Assembly: GCA_015231915.1 (NCBI GenBank)
Contig: JADGAR010000017.1
Coordinates: forward strand, 1 to 64,000
DNA: 64,000 bases
DNA from: Magnetococcales bacterium
GTDB lineage: Bacteria; Pseudomonadota; Magnetococcia; Magnetococcales; Magnetaquicoccaceae
Direction: 5' to 3'
The translations under genes and the position numbers were made by a program. Below are positions 19,677-28,252 of this stretch, in pieces. Every line of letters starts with the position of its first letter. The stretch's first letter is position 1. The notes beneath the pieces were generated by a model. It ran no database searches. It was not told the origin of the DNA and was given only the letters and a program-made list of their open reading frames with translations.

Positions 19677-20969
19677 ATGCACCGGCCCAACACCACGCCA
19701 ACCGCCCTGCTGATCGAGGAACACGGCTTTCTGACCGCGCCGGGTGCGTGCGCTCCGACGCTCCCCTTGTCGGCGGTGTTGGAAATGCTCGCCACCTGGC
19801 GGCGCAAGCCGCAGACGCGCCCCGCGTTTCTGCGTCTGCCCCACCTGGACGAGGAACGGGAAAAGGCCCGACTGTGGTCGCGACGGTTCCGTGAGCAATC
19901 CCGGCGCCTGATCGTGCTGGGGATCGGCGGCAGTTCCCTGGGCGGGAACATGCTGGTTGCCGCCCTGGCCCCGAATGGCTGGGCAGTGACCTTTTACGAC
20001 AACATCTGCCCGGAATTCCTGGCCTCGTTGTACGACACCGACTGGGAGGATGTCACGGTACTGGCGGTGAGCAAGTCCGGGGAGACCGCCGAAACCCTGG
20101 CGCAGTTTCTCACGGTCCTGCCGGTCATGCGGGCGCGGCTCGGTCCCCGCTACCGGGCGCATGCCGCCGTGATCACCGAAAATCCCGCCGGGGATCTGGC
20201 CGTCATTGCCCGCGACGCCGAAATCCCCCTCATCGAACATCCGGCAGTGGGAGGCCGCTTTTCCGCGCTCTCCGTGGTAGGACTGCTCCCGGCGGTGTTC
20301 GCGGGGGCGGACATCGACTCGCTGCTGGCCGGGGCCTCGACCATGGCCGAGGAGTGCCTGCGACCCCACCCCCAGGAAAATCCCGCGCTGCGCTATGCCC
20401 TGGCGCAAGCCGGCATGTTTCGCGCCGGACGCAACCTGAGCGTATTCATGGCCTATGGCCAGCGACTGGAAAAGATCACCACCTGGTTTCGGCAACTGTG
20501 GGCCGAAAGCCTGGGCAAACGGGACCGGGCCGGTGTGCCACAAGGGTTGACTCCGGTGGATGGACGCGGGGTCACGGATCAGCACTCCCAGTTGCAGCTC
20601 TATCTGGACGGACCCCCGGACAAACAGTTCACCCTGCTCCACGACCCGGGTCTGGCCATGCTGGGTGCTACCATCCCCGGCGATTTTTTTCACCAGTTGC
20701 CCGCGGTCGCGCCGTTGGCGGGGCGGACCATCGGGGAGTTGTTCGCTGCGGAGTTTTTTGGCACCCGGGACGCCCTGATCCATCGCGGCGCGCCGGTACG
20801 GGTGTTGAGCCTGTCTGCCGCCGATCCCTATGCCTTGGGAGAGATGATCCTGCTGCTGGAAATGGAGACCGTCCTGGTGGCGGAACTGCTCGGGGTCACC
20901 CCGTTCGATCAACCGGCGGTGGAGGACGGCAAGCGCCGCGCCCGCACCTATCTGCAATCCATGACCTGA
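19677..20969 (+). CDS. pgi: Glucose-6-phosphate isomerase
   Basis: Interconverts glucose-6-phosphate and fructose-6-phosphate. 430 residues, matching the shorter bacterial Pgi type rather than the ~550-residue E. coli form. Phosphosugar-binding motifs are IVLGIGGSSLGG and SKSGETAETL. The signature around GRFSALSVVGLLP and the DQHSQLQLYLDG segment are present. It starts 5 nt after nlpD and is followed at 9 nt by pckA, so the two gluconeogenic genes are probably cotranscribed. Confidence 0.93.
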   Translation: MHRPNTTPTALLIEEHGFLTAPGACAPTLPLSAVLEMLATWRRKPQTRPAFLRLPHLDEEREKARLWSRRFREQSRRLIVLGIGGSSLGGNMLVAALAPNGWAVTFYDNICPEFLASLYDTDWEDVTVLAVSKSGETAETLAQFLTVLPVMRARLGPRYRAHAAVITENPAGDLAVIARDAEIPLIEHPAVGGRFSALSVVGLLPAVFAGADIDSLLAGASTMAEECLRPHPQENPALRYALAQAGMFRAGRNLSVFMAYGQRLEKITTWFRQLWAESLGKRDRAGVPQGLTPVDGRGVTDQHSQLQLYLDGPPDKQFTLLHDPGLAMLGATIPGDFFHQLPAVAPLAGRTIGELFAAEFFGTRDALIHRGAPVRVLSLSAADPYALGEMILLLEMETVLVAELLGVTPFDQPAVEDGKRRARTYLQSMT

Positions 20970-20978
20970 AGAGAACCC

Positions 20979-22598
20979 ATGAGCAGAAATCTCACCCATC
21001 AAGAACGCTCCGACGCGGTACGCGCCCAATTGATGAAACTCGGTCTGCGCAATGCCGGGGCCATCCATGTCGATCTCTCGGCCCCGGAGCTGTACGAAAT
21101 GGCCATCCGCCGCCACGAGGGACACATCGGTCACGGCGGTGTGCTGGTGGTGGAAACCGGCCAGTACACCGGACGCTCCGCAGAAGACAAATTCATCGTG
21201 GACGAATCCACCAGCCGGGACCAGGTGGCCTGGGGCCGGGTCAACCACCCCATCTCCGAAGAAAAATACGACCGGCTGCGCACACGGATCTGCGCCTATC
21301 TGCAAGACAGGGAACTGTTCATCCAGGATTGCCGCTCCGGGGCGGACCCCAAATATCAACGCCGCATCCGCATGATTTCCACCCAGGCATGGCAATCCCT
21401 GTTCGCCCGCAACCTGTTCATCCATCCGCGCAACCCGGCAGAGGCGGTGACCTGGCCGGATTTCACGCTGATCAATGCCGGAGGATTCCAGGCCGTGCCC
21501 GAGGTGGACGGCACCCGCTCGGAGGCATTCATCCTGCTCCATCTGGGCCGGCGGGAGGCCCTGATCGGCGGCACCAGCTACGCCGGAGAGAACAAAAAGG
21601 TGGTGTTCACCCTGATGAACTATCTGCTGCCGCTGCAGGGCGTCCTGCCGATGCATTGCAGCGCCAACCTGGGCGAACGGGACGACGTGGCGCTCTTCTT
21701 CGGGCTGTCGGGAACCGGCAAGACCACCCTCTCCACCGACCCGCGGCGCCGCATGATCGGCGACGACGAACACGGCTGGTCGGATACCGGGGTATTCAAT
21801 CTGGAAGGGGGGTGTTACGCCAAGGTGATCCGGCTCCATCCCCAGGCCGAACCGGACATCTGGAACTGCACCCGCACCTTCGGCACGGTGCTGGAAAACG
21901 TGATCCTCAATCCGGTGACCCGCCGGGTGGACCTGGACGATGCCACGCTGACGGAAAACACCCGCGCGGCCTATCCTTTGCGCACCCTGCCGAAGATCCA
22001 GTTCAGCGGACATGCCGGCCATCCTTCCCACGTCATCCTGCTGACCGCCGACGCCTTCGGCATCATGCCCCCGGTGGCCAGCCTGACCACGGAACAGACC
22101 ATGTATCATTTCCTCTCCGGCTATACCGCCAAGGTGGCCGGAACCGAACGCGGGGTGACGGAACCGAAGGCCACCTTCTCGGCCTGCTTCGGGGAACCCT
22201 TCATGGTGATGGATCCGGTGGTCTACGCCAACCTGCTGGGCAAAAAACTGGCGGAAACCAGGGCCAAATGCTGGCTGGTCAACACCGGCTGGACCGGCGG
22301 GGCCTACGGGAGCGGCTATCGCATGCCGATTCAGGAGACCCGCGCCATCATCGACCGGATCTTAAGCGACGAACTCAATCATGTGGAAACCCGGTGCGAC
22401 CCGGTATTCGGATTTCACGTTCCCACCCATGTCCTGCACGTGGACCCGCTGCGCCTCAATCCGCGCCAGACCTGGCACAACCGCGAGGAGTACGACAGCA
22501 AGGCCGCGCAACTGGCAGAGCGATTCCGGAACAATTTCGACGAGAAATTCACCGACCGGGTGCCTGCCGCCATTCTCGGCGGCGGCCCGACCGGGTGA
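20979..22598 (+). CDS. pckA: Phosphoenolpyruvate carboxykinase (ATP)
   Basis: Converts oxaloacetate and ATP to phosphoenolpyruvate and CO2, the entry to gluconeogenesis. 539 residues, normal length. The kinase-1a P-loop is FFGLSGTGKTTLS, and the metal and oxaloacetate-binding segments GDDEHGW and FNLEGGCYAK are intact. GAAGAGAA precedes the ATG. It ends 1 nt from the convergent creA stop. With acs and actP upstream it fits growth on acetate or from C4 acids made by CO2 fixation. Confidence 0.96.
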   Translation: MSRNLTHQERSDAVRAQLMKLGLRNAGAIHVDLSAPELYEMAIRRHEGHIGHGGVLVVETGQYTGRSAEDKFIVDESTSRDQVAWGRVNHPISEEKYDRLRTRICAYLQDRELFIQDCRSGADPKYQRRIRMISTQAWQSLFARNLFIHPRNPAEAVTWPDFTLINAGGFQAVPEVDGTRSEAFILLHLGRREALIGGTSYAGENKKVVFTLMNYLLPLQGVLPMHCSANLGERDDVALFFGLSGTGKTTLSTDPRRRMIGDDEHGWSDTGVFNLEGGCYAKVIRLHPQAEPDIWNCTRTFGTVLENVILNPVTRRVDLDDATLTENTRAAYPLRTLPKIQFSGHAGHPSHVILLTADAFGIMPPVASLTTEQTMYHFLSGYTAKVAGTERGVTEPKATFSACFGEPFMVMDPVVYANLLGKKLAETRAKCWLVNTGWTGGAYGSGYRMPIQETRAIIDRILSDELNHVETRCDPVFGFHVPTHVLHVDPLRLNPRQTWHNREEYDSKAAQLAERFRNNFDEKFTDRVPAAILGGGPTG

Positions 22599-22599
22599 A

Positions 22600-23067
22600 T
22601 CAATCCTTGCGCCAGGGCATGATGGGCACCGTGGAGATGGAATTCTTCGGCGACCCTTCGATGATCTTGTCGCTGTAGACCAGATAGACGAGGGTGTTGC
22701 GTTTCTTGTCGTGGAAACGGACCACATGGAGGGTCTTGAACAGCAGCGAGGTGCTCTTGGCGAACACCTCCTCCCCCTCCTTGAGGCTCTCCTTGATGTT
22801 GATGGGGCCGATCTGGCGGCAGGCGATGGAGGAATTGGAAGGGTCCTCGGCCAGGCCCAGCCCGCCGGACACCCCGCCCTTTTTGGCGCGGCTCAGGTGA
22901 CAGGCCACGCCCTCGACCTTGGGATCGTCGAAGGCCTCGATGACGATCTTGTCGTCCGGGCCGAGCATCTTGAAGACCGTATCCACGCTGCCGATCACCT
23001 CGCACCAGGCGGTTGCGGGGAGCAAGCCCAACAGCAGGGGGATCCAGGAGAGTTTTTTATTGGTCAT
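22600..23067 (-). CDS. creA: CreA family periplasmic protein
   Basis: 155 residues with an N-terminal signal peptide (~1-22, cleavage near AWC). The CreA signature is clear: [11 protein letters not shown], followed by the conserved D-P-K-V-x-G-V-x-C segment and ISTVPIMPW at the end. CreA is widespread but has no established biochemical function. GAGGA lies 11 nt before the ATG. It follows the amidase gene by 33 nt on the same strand. Confidence 0.88.
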   Translation of the reverse strand: MTNKKLSWIPLLLGLLPATAWCEVIGSVDTVFKMLGPDDKIVIEAFDDPKVEGVACHLSRAKKGGVSGGLGLAEDPSNSSIACRQIGPINIKESLKEGEEVFAKSTSLLFKTLHVVRFHDKKRNTLVYLVYSDKIIEGSPKNSISTVPIMPWRKD

Positions 23068-23100
23068 ATCGATACGTTCCTCGCAAGGGGGGTTGCAGCC

Positions 23101-23844
23101 TCATGGGACAGGACAATCGAGATTGTTGAATGCGTTGACCGCCTCCACCACGGCACGCACCATTTTCTCCCTGGTTTCGGTTTCAAGCAAGCGCAACTCT
23201 TCGTCCCGGTGGACGATCACCCCGAATTCGATCAGGACCGCCGGCATGATGGCGTATTTCAGCACGACCAGATTGTCGAATTGATAGACCCCCAGATGCT
23301 CGTCGAGCATCGTGTGCCGACCGCCCATCACCTTCCTGGAGTGGTGGTAGGCAGGGGTGAAACCGGCATCCAGAAAATTTTTGCCAACCAGTTTGGCAAA
23401 TTCGAGACTTTTGGTATACTGCATGTTCCGGGTGGAGACCAGTACCGAATACCCGCGGAACATGTCGGAAAATTTTTGCGATTTGCCATTGAACTCCCAC
23501 GATTTCAGGAAATAGGGCTGCACCGAATCGTGATGGATGGAGATGAACAGATCGGCCAGTTTTTCCTCGGCGATTTTGACCCGTTCCCGCAGGTTGGCGG
23601 GATTGACGATGGCAAAGGTGTGGAGGTACCCGGCACGGATCAGTTGATCCTTGATCATGGCGCCCATGACGAGATTGAACTCGAACTCCGGCTTGCCGCG
23701 GGCACTGGTCGCGCCTGGGTCGAGGAGGCCATGTCCCACGTCGATGGCGATGACCAGCTCCTTGCAGGCGCACTCCTGGGCCGGCAGTGCGGCGGGCCAG
23801 GCGACGATCAGCAGGAAGAGCAGCGACAACCAGGAGCCGTTCAC
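23101..23844 (-). CDS. Exported N-acetylmuramoyl-L-alanine amidase (Amidase_3)
   Basis: 247 residues with a signal peptide (LSLLFLLIVAWPAALPAQ). The catalytic zinc domain is complete: His in DVGHGLLDPG, Glu in the KPEFEFNL segment, His in SIHHDS, and the catalytic Glu in VLIEFGVI. It would cleave the lactyl-amide bond of peptidoglycan in the periplasm. The GTG at 23844 is chosen because it overlaps the upstream gene's stop as GTGA and puts the signal peptide at the terminus; an ATG-started ORF from 23952 would bury it. NlpD, encoded 4 kb away, belongs to the family that activates such amidases. Confidence 0.87.
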   Translation of the reverse strand: MNGSWLSLLFLLIVAWPAALPAQECACKELVIAIDVGHGLLDPGATSARGKPEFEFNLVMGAMIKDQLIRAGYLHTFAIVNPANLRERVKIAEEKLADLFISIHHDSVQPYFLKSWEFNGKSQKFSDMFRGYSVLVSTRNMQYTKSLEFAKLVGKNFLDAGFTPAYHHSRKVMGGRHTMLDEHLGVYQFDNLVVLKYAIMPAVLIEFGVIVHRDEELRLLETETREKMVRAVVEAVNAFNNLDCPVP

Positions 23845-24299
23845 TGGCCGGTTTTCGCGGGGGCGAGGGGTACGAAACGGTCGCCGTCGAGCCAGGGAGC
23901 GGCGTTTTGCTGATTTTTGGATGCGGTGGGGGTATCGATGGCCTGCAACCATTCCAGCATGCCCCGCTGCGGTTTGGCACTGGGAGCGGAGGAGGGATCC
24001 CCGGCCATTTCCCGGCAGAAATCCACCATGCGTCTGGCGGCGTGATCGTTGGCGACCGCCGGGAGATGGCGCATCAGGCAGGTGTCAAGCTCGTCCGACT
24101 CCTCGGCCTGTGCACCTTTGGCGGGCAGGAAACGTCTCCGGCAGGCCTCCTGGAGTTGATCGGCGGCGAATGCGCTTTTGGCGGGCGTGACGAGCTTCAG
24201 GACGCAGTTCTGGTATTCCGGCGGGGTTGCCGCCCACAGCGGGGCAGCGAGCATGACGGTCAACAGCGTCACAGGGATGAAAAAAGCGCGCAAGTGCAT
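23841..24299 (-). CDS. Exported four-cysteine protein of unknown function
   Basis: 152 residues. A signal peptide (LRAFFIPVTLLTVMLAAPLWA) precedes a mature region with four cysteines, in EYQNC, LQEAC, LDTC and VDFC, suggesting two disulfides. The YQNCVL...A...IQ/LQEAC spacing resembles short four-cysteine exported proteins seen in marine proteobacteria, but I cannot name a function. The ATG at 24299 has GGTGG upstream; the ORF extends to 24434 without a sensible N-terminus. GTGA overlap couples it to the amidase, so a cell-envelope role is likely. Confidence 0.7.
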   Translation of the reverse strand: MHLRAFFIPVTLLTVMLAAPLWAATPPEYQNCVLKLVTPAKSAFAADQLQEACRRRFLPAKGAQAEESDELDTCLMRHLPAVANDHAARRMVDFCREMAGDPSSAPSAKPQRGMLEWLQAIDTPTASKNQQNAAPWLDGDRFVPLAPAKTGQ

Positions 24300-24370
24300 G
24301 GCACCACCGTCCTTGGAAGCAAACAAAAATACCCAGCACGATTTTTGCAAGCTTGATGCCAGCCAAACCC

Positions 24371-24399
24371 ATGACACGGGCGGCACGGTTTGGTATAAA
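24371..24399 (+). promoter_or_regulatory. Sigma-70-type promoter for the 24462 gene
   Basis: ATGACA (24371-24376) and TATAAA (24394-24399) are separated by exactly 17 bp. They match the -35 consensus at 5 of 6 positions and the -10 consensus at 5 of 6. Start of transcription would be near 24406, about 55 nt before the start codon. Confidence 0.6.
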
Positions 24400-24461
24400 A
24401 TGGCGCGTGCCGGCAGACAGGCAGCGGGAAACATCCCCCATTGGTCACGAGGAGAATGGCA

Positions 24462-25244
24462 ATGCGCATGCTACCCACTCTGCGCAGCTTTGTGGTGATC
24501 CTGACATTCTGGAACGCGACAGCGACCGGTGCAGAGCCGATCCGGACCATCACCAATTCCATCGACATGGAGTTCGCCTGGATTCCGCCAGGCAACTTTC
24601 TGATGGGTTCCGATCGCAGGCGGGATCGGGATGCCACCCTGCACGAGACGCCGCGTCATCCGGTATCGATCACTCGCGGATTCTGGCTGGGCAGGCATGA
24701 GGTGACCCAGCGACAGTGGTCGGACGTGATGTTGTCCAATCCCAGTTATTTCAAGGGAGTGGACCTGCCGGTGGAGCAGGTCGCCTGGGAGGATGCCCAG
24801 GAGTTCGTCAGGCGGCTGAACGCCCGTGAGAACACCTTGCTATACCGTCTGCCCACGGAGGCGGAATGGGAGTATGCGGCACGGGCCGGGTTCGACACGG
24901 TGCGTTTTTTTGGCAACGACACCGAATGGATGGAGCAGTACGCCTGGTACAAGGAGAACTCCGGCGGTCGCACCCATCCGGCAGGCACGAAGTGGCCGAA
25001 CGGCTGGGGCTTGTACGACATGCTCGGCAATGTTGCCGAATGGGTCTCCGACTGGTACGGCAGTGAGCACTATGCCTCATCCACCAGCAGCAATCCCAAG
25101 GGTCCGAAGGCTGGGTCGATGCGGATCATGCGTGGCGGGAGCTGGTTTTCTCCTGCCAGGGAGCTGCGCGCGGCCCACCGTCACGAAGAGCCGGGGAATG
25201 CGACCCGCATTGTGGGGTTGCGGGTTGTGAAGGAAGCGCCATGA
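24462..25244 (+). CDS. Formylglycine-generating-enzyme-fold (SUMF1) exported protein
   Basis: 260 residues with a signal peptide (~1-24, ending near ATGAE). The FGE-sulfatase fold is clear: EFAWIPPGNFLMGS, FWLGRHEVTQRQW, YRLPTEAEWEYAARAG, GLYDMLGNVAEWVSDW, and RIMRGGSWF near the end. True FGEs use cysteines near RGGSW for copper; this stretch (RGGSWFSPARELRAAHR) has none, so it is probably not a sulfatase-maturing enzyme. The ATG at 24462 is chosen because AGGAG lies 7 nt upstream; ATG 24456 is too close to it. Role unknown, perhaps a ligand-binding or structural use of the fold. Confidence 0.85.
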   Translation: MRMLPTLRSFVVILTFWNATATGAEPIRTITNSIDMEFAWIPPGNFLMGSDRRRDRDATLHETPRHPVSITRGFWLGRHEVTQRQWSDVMLSNPSYFKGVDLPVEQVAWEDAQEFVRRLNARENTLLYRLPTEAEWEYAARAGFDTVRFFGNDTEWMEQYAWYKENSGGRTHPAGTKWPNGWGLYDMLGNVAEWVSDWYGSEHYASSTSSNPKGPKAGSMRIMRGGSWFSPARELRAAHRHEEPGNATRIVGLRVVKEAP

Positions 25245-25290
25245 GCGATTCCTTTGATCTCATGGCAGAATCCTGCCAGAGCATATTGTC

Positions 25291-27255
25291 ATGAAAATTT
25301 ACAGCATTGCATTGATGATCCTTTTTGCCCTTGCCTTGCATGGCTGGGGATCTCTTGCTTTGGCATGGTTTTATGGCAAGGAGCGACCTGTACGCTTTGC
25401 GTATCCAGTCGTCATGGGCATGGCGATATGGATTTTTCTTGGGGCATTTTTGCAGCTCATGGGGCTTGCCACGGGTTGGATGATCGACCTGATGGTGGCG
25501 GTGGGGTTGGCGCTGGCGGTTTGGCTGACCTTGATGCCGGTTTACCGCAGGGAGGGGTTGGTCGGGCTTGTGCGGTTGCTGCCCTATTCCGAGCGACGGG
25601 ATTTTTGGCTTGACCTTTCCTATGGTGTCATCTACGGCACGGCAATTTTTTTGTTTCTGTTTTTGACGCCTGCCAAAAGCTTTAATTTTGGTGATGATCT
25701 TGATACATATTTTAATTTGGCAGTGGCACTGGTAAATTATGGTACCCTAGCAAATCAAACATTTCATAGTGCCGGCATTTCATCCGTGGGAGGATTTCCT
25801 TTTTTGCAGGGATTTTTTGCGGCGCATCTCCCCATTGCCTACATTGGCACAATGGACCACGTTTTTGCGCTCCTGTTGGGATTGTTTCTGCTCAAAGAAA
25901 TGGCGGAAGAGTTGGCGGTTCCGTCACACGCTTTGCCTGGGGCGATGGTGCTGTTCATCGTCATCAATCCTCAGATCGTCAATGTTTCTGTGGTGTATAC
26001 GGGGGCGGTGGTGATCATGGGATTGTTTATTGCCACGATACGCTTGTTTTCGAGTCTGACGGACGCCTCCATACGTCAGCAAATTCTGGCATCAACGCCG
26101 GTGGCGCTTTTTGTTGGCGCATTGTTGCCATTGAAGTTTACATTTATTATATTTATTGGTATATTTATTATTGTTATGTTGTCAATATTGCCATATGAAC
26201 GGCTTTGCACCCGACATGTTATATTAATGGTATTATTTAGTGCTGCTTTGATTGCAGTTGAAACCTTAGCCTGGGGATTGCCGTTTCAAGACAAATTTGA
26301 GATCATGCTTGGTTTGACAAAAAGTGACATTGAAAAGGAAGCAGGCAATTCGTTCATTATTAATACAATTAATTATATTAAATTTTTAACCAAAGACACC
26401 AAATTATTTTATGGTGCAAGCCCAGTTTATTATACATTGATTTCTTTATTGATGATCATTTCAACCCTATGGTGCTGGCGCCACATGCGCCAGAACAAAG
26501 CGTCGCATGCTTCTGCTCCGGCGATGGTGGCGTTGGGCAGCGCTGGTTTCATCACCTATCTGCTCATGGGACCGATGGCAGGACGCATTGAGGATATGGA
26601 CACAGGTATCCGCTATGCCATCCCAACCTTGTTGGGGGTGGCACCTGCAGCCATCATGACAATACAGAATTTGCACGTGCAAAAAATTCATAATTTTTTT
26701 CTTTATGGCGCATTGATCGCCATTTTCGCCTTTTTCAGCACATCATTTGCCGAGCGGATCGGAAAAGCTGTGCATCATCAGCATGTCATAGCCTTTCCAC
26801 TGGCATCGGATGCCATATACCGCAACGGGATTCAAGCCATTCTGGAGGATCGTCACAAACAGGAACTGCGCAGCATACAAGATCGCGTCCCGCCAGGAAA
26901 ATCGATTCTGACAATGTCACCGTCAAATTACCATTTTGATTTTAAACGTAACCAAATTTTATTGGCGGACGGCGGCATTTATCATGGCAGGATCATCCAT
27001 CTCAAAAGCACCTGGGAAGAAGTAAGCCACTCTCTTGTGACTATGGGGATTCATTCCATCATTTGGAAATTCCAGGGGTTTGGGATAAAAGATTTTAAAT
27101 ATTATCAAAACAGCTTCAACTCGATCAATCCAGAGACGCGCTATTGGAACAGATTGCTTTATCATTTCCTGACGATCCTGGTGGGATTCTCTCAACATTT
27201 TGCCCATGAAGTCATTGGCGATTATCTCGTGATCGATCTGACGAAGCCACTATGA
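25291..27255 (+). CDS. Polytopic membrane protein, possible GT-C glycosyltransferase
   Basis: 654 residues with roughly 11-13 hydrophobic spans over the first ~500 residues and a soluble C-terminal part (~540-654). I do not recognise a named family. The first large extracytoplasmic loop has an acidic motif (FNFGDDLDTYFNL, about 130-142), where GT-C polyprenyl-phosphate-sugar transferases carry a catalytic acid. That is a suggestion, not proof. Base composition falls well below the neighbours across ~25650-26480, with a run of AT-rich codons, a sign of acquisition. It ends 10 nt from the convergent flippase gene. Confidence 0.65.
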   Translation: MKIYSIALMILFALALHGWGSLALAWFYGKERPVRFAYPVVMGMAIWIFLGAFLQLMGLATGWMIDLMVAVGLALAVWLTLMPVYRREGLVGLVRLLPYSERRDFWLDLSYGVIYGTAIFLFLFLTPAKSFNFGDDLDTYFNLAVALVNYGTLANQTFHSAGISSVGGFPFLQGFFAAHLPIAYIGTMDHVFALLLGLFLLKEMAEELAVPSHALPGAMVLFIVINPQIVNVSVVYTGAVVIMGLFIATIRLFSSLTDASIRQQILASTPVALFVGALLPLKFTFIIFIGIFIIVMLSILPYERLCTRHVILMVLFSAALIAVETLAWGLPFQDKFEIMLGLTKSDIEKEAGNSFIINTINYIKFLTKDTKLFYGASPVYYTLISLLMIISTLWCWRHMRQNKASHASAPAMVALGSAGFITYLLMGPMAGRIEDMDTGIRYAIPTLLGVAPAAIMTIQNLHVQKIHNFFLYGALIAIFAFFSTSFAERIGKAVHHQHVIAFPLASDAIYRNGIQAILEDRHKQELRSIQDRVPPGKSILTMSPSNYHFDFKRNQILLADGGIYHGRIIHLKSTWEEVSHSLVTMGIHSIIWKFQGFGIKDFKYYQNSFNSINPETRYWNRLLYHFLTILVGFSQHFAHEVIGDYLVIDLTKPL

Positions 27256-27265
27256 TGGATGGCAA

Positions 27266-28234
27266 TCAGGAGAAGGCGTGGCGATAGCCGAGCCATCTGG
27301 CCAGGAGGAAGCATCCCAGGATCAAGAGATACAACAAACACACCACGACAATCACGACCGACGAAGCGGTGGCGGCAGGGATGCCGAACAGGACCAGCAG
27401 GGCAGCGTAGCTGTATTCACCTGGACCCAGGCCGGTGGGGAGCAACGAAATCAAACCGGCAACAATGCTGCCGGAAGTAATGAAGGCAATGATTGCAAAG
27501 CCTCCTGGCGACCAGTGAATGGAATCCTGAGGAAAACTTAATATATAAAAATAATTGCCGGCTATGGTTGTCAACATATACAGAACTGAAAATAAAATTG
27601 AAGTTATCATAAGCCGTGGATGCAACAGGATGTCCTTGCAACCAGACAAAAATGAGACGACGTGGCGCCTCAGGAGTGTGGCGAACAAAAGGACAAACAG
27701 GCCAATGGCGCACAGGACAACGAGCACGACCGAAGAGGAGTCATTGCCAACGCTTTTGAAGAGATCACGCAGCGAGTGTACCAGGGTGTCGTCCATCAGC
27801 AGGTACAAATAAACAATGACAAGTGAATTCAATAAGGTCAATACCCGTTCGAAAAGGGCGAACCCAAGCAGTTTGGCCAGGCCGATACCGGTTTGACGAT
27901 GGAACAGCAGTGCCGAGAGGGGTTCGCTGGCCCTGGCCGGGAGGAACACTCCCGCAAACGTGGTGGTGGTCAGGATGGAAAAAATCACCATCAGCGGCAT
28001 ATCGATCTGGTTGCAAAAAAAATAATTCTTCCAAAGCAGGGTACGCACGCCGTACAAAGCCACCAGTGTCAGGGCGATGCCGAGCAGGAGATGAACGGTA
28101 CGCAATTCCGGCAACAGTGCAAAGGCTTCGTAGGGCTTGAAAAGGACGACGAACAGGGAGACGGAAAGCAGGACAAGCACAGACCGTCCACGCCGCAATG
28201 CAGCGCCTTTCAGGGGTGGGGCCTGAGAATGCAT
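27266..28234 (-). CDS. Flippase-like integral membrane protein (LPG-synthase TM / UPF0104 type)
   Basis: 322 residues with about eight membrane spans. Family hallmarks are the LPARASEPLSALL segment in the first third and LLPTGLGPGEYSYAALL near the C-terminus. Such proteins are linked to lysyl-phosphatidylglycerol flipping or to glycolipid and polysaccharide export, but the substrate varies. It is last in a minus-strand series YdcF, two cobalamin-type radical-SAM enzymes, radical-SAM/SPASM enzyme, flippase, starting 18 nt after the preceding gene. A role in moving the product of those enzymes is inferred from position. Confidence 0.82.
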   Translation of the reverse strand: MHSQAPPLKGAALRRGRSVLVLLSVSLFVVLFKPYEAFALLPELRTVHLLLGIALTLVALYGVRTLLWKNYFFCNQIDMPLMVIFSILTTTTFAGVFLPARASEPLSALLFHRQTGIGLAKLLGFALFERVLTLLNSLVIVYLYLLMDDTLVHSLRDLFKSVGNDSSSVVLVVLCAIGLFVLLFATLLRRHVVSFLSGCKDILLHPRLMITSILFSVLYMLTTIAGNYFYILSFPQDSIHWSPGGFAIIAFITSGSIVAGLISLLPTGLGPGEYSYAALLVLFGIPAATASSVVIVVVCLLYLLILGCFLLARWLGYRHAFS

Positions 28235-28252
28235 GGTGCGGGCGGTTCAGGA

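Noticed and set aside
24462-25244. Annotation as a true formylglycine-generating enzyme
   Set aside because: The cysteines needed for copper binding are missing near RGGSW; only the fold is claimed.
25254-25613. 119-codon frame overlapping the start of the polytopic protein gene
   Set aside because: The overlapping frame lacks membrane pattern or motifs, while the 25291 frame continues as a coherent 654-residue membrane protein.
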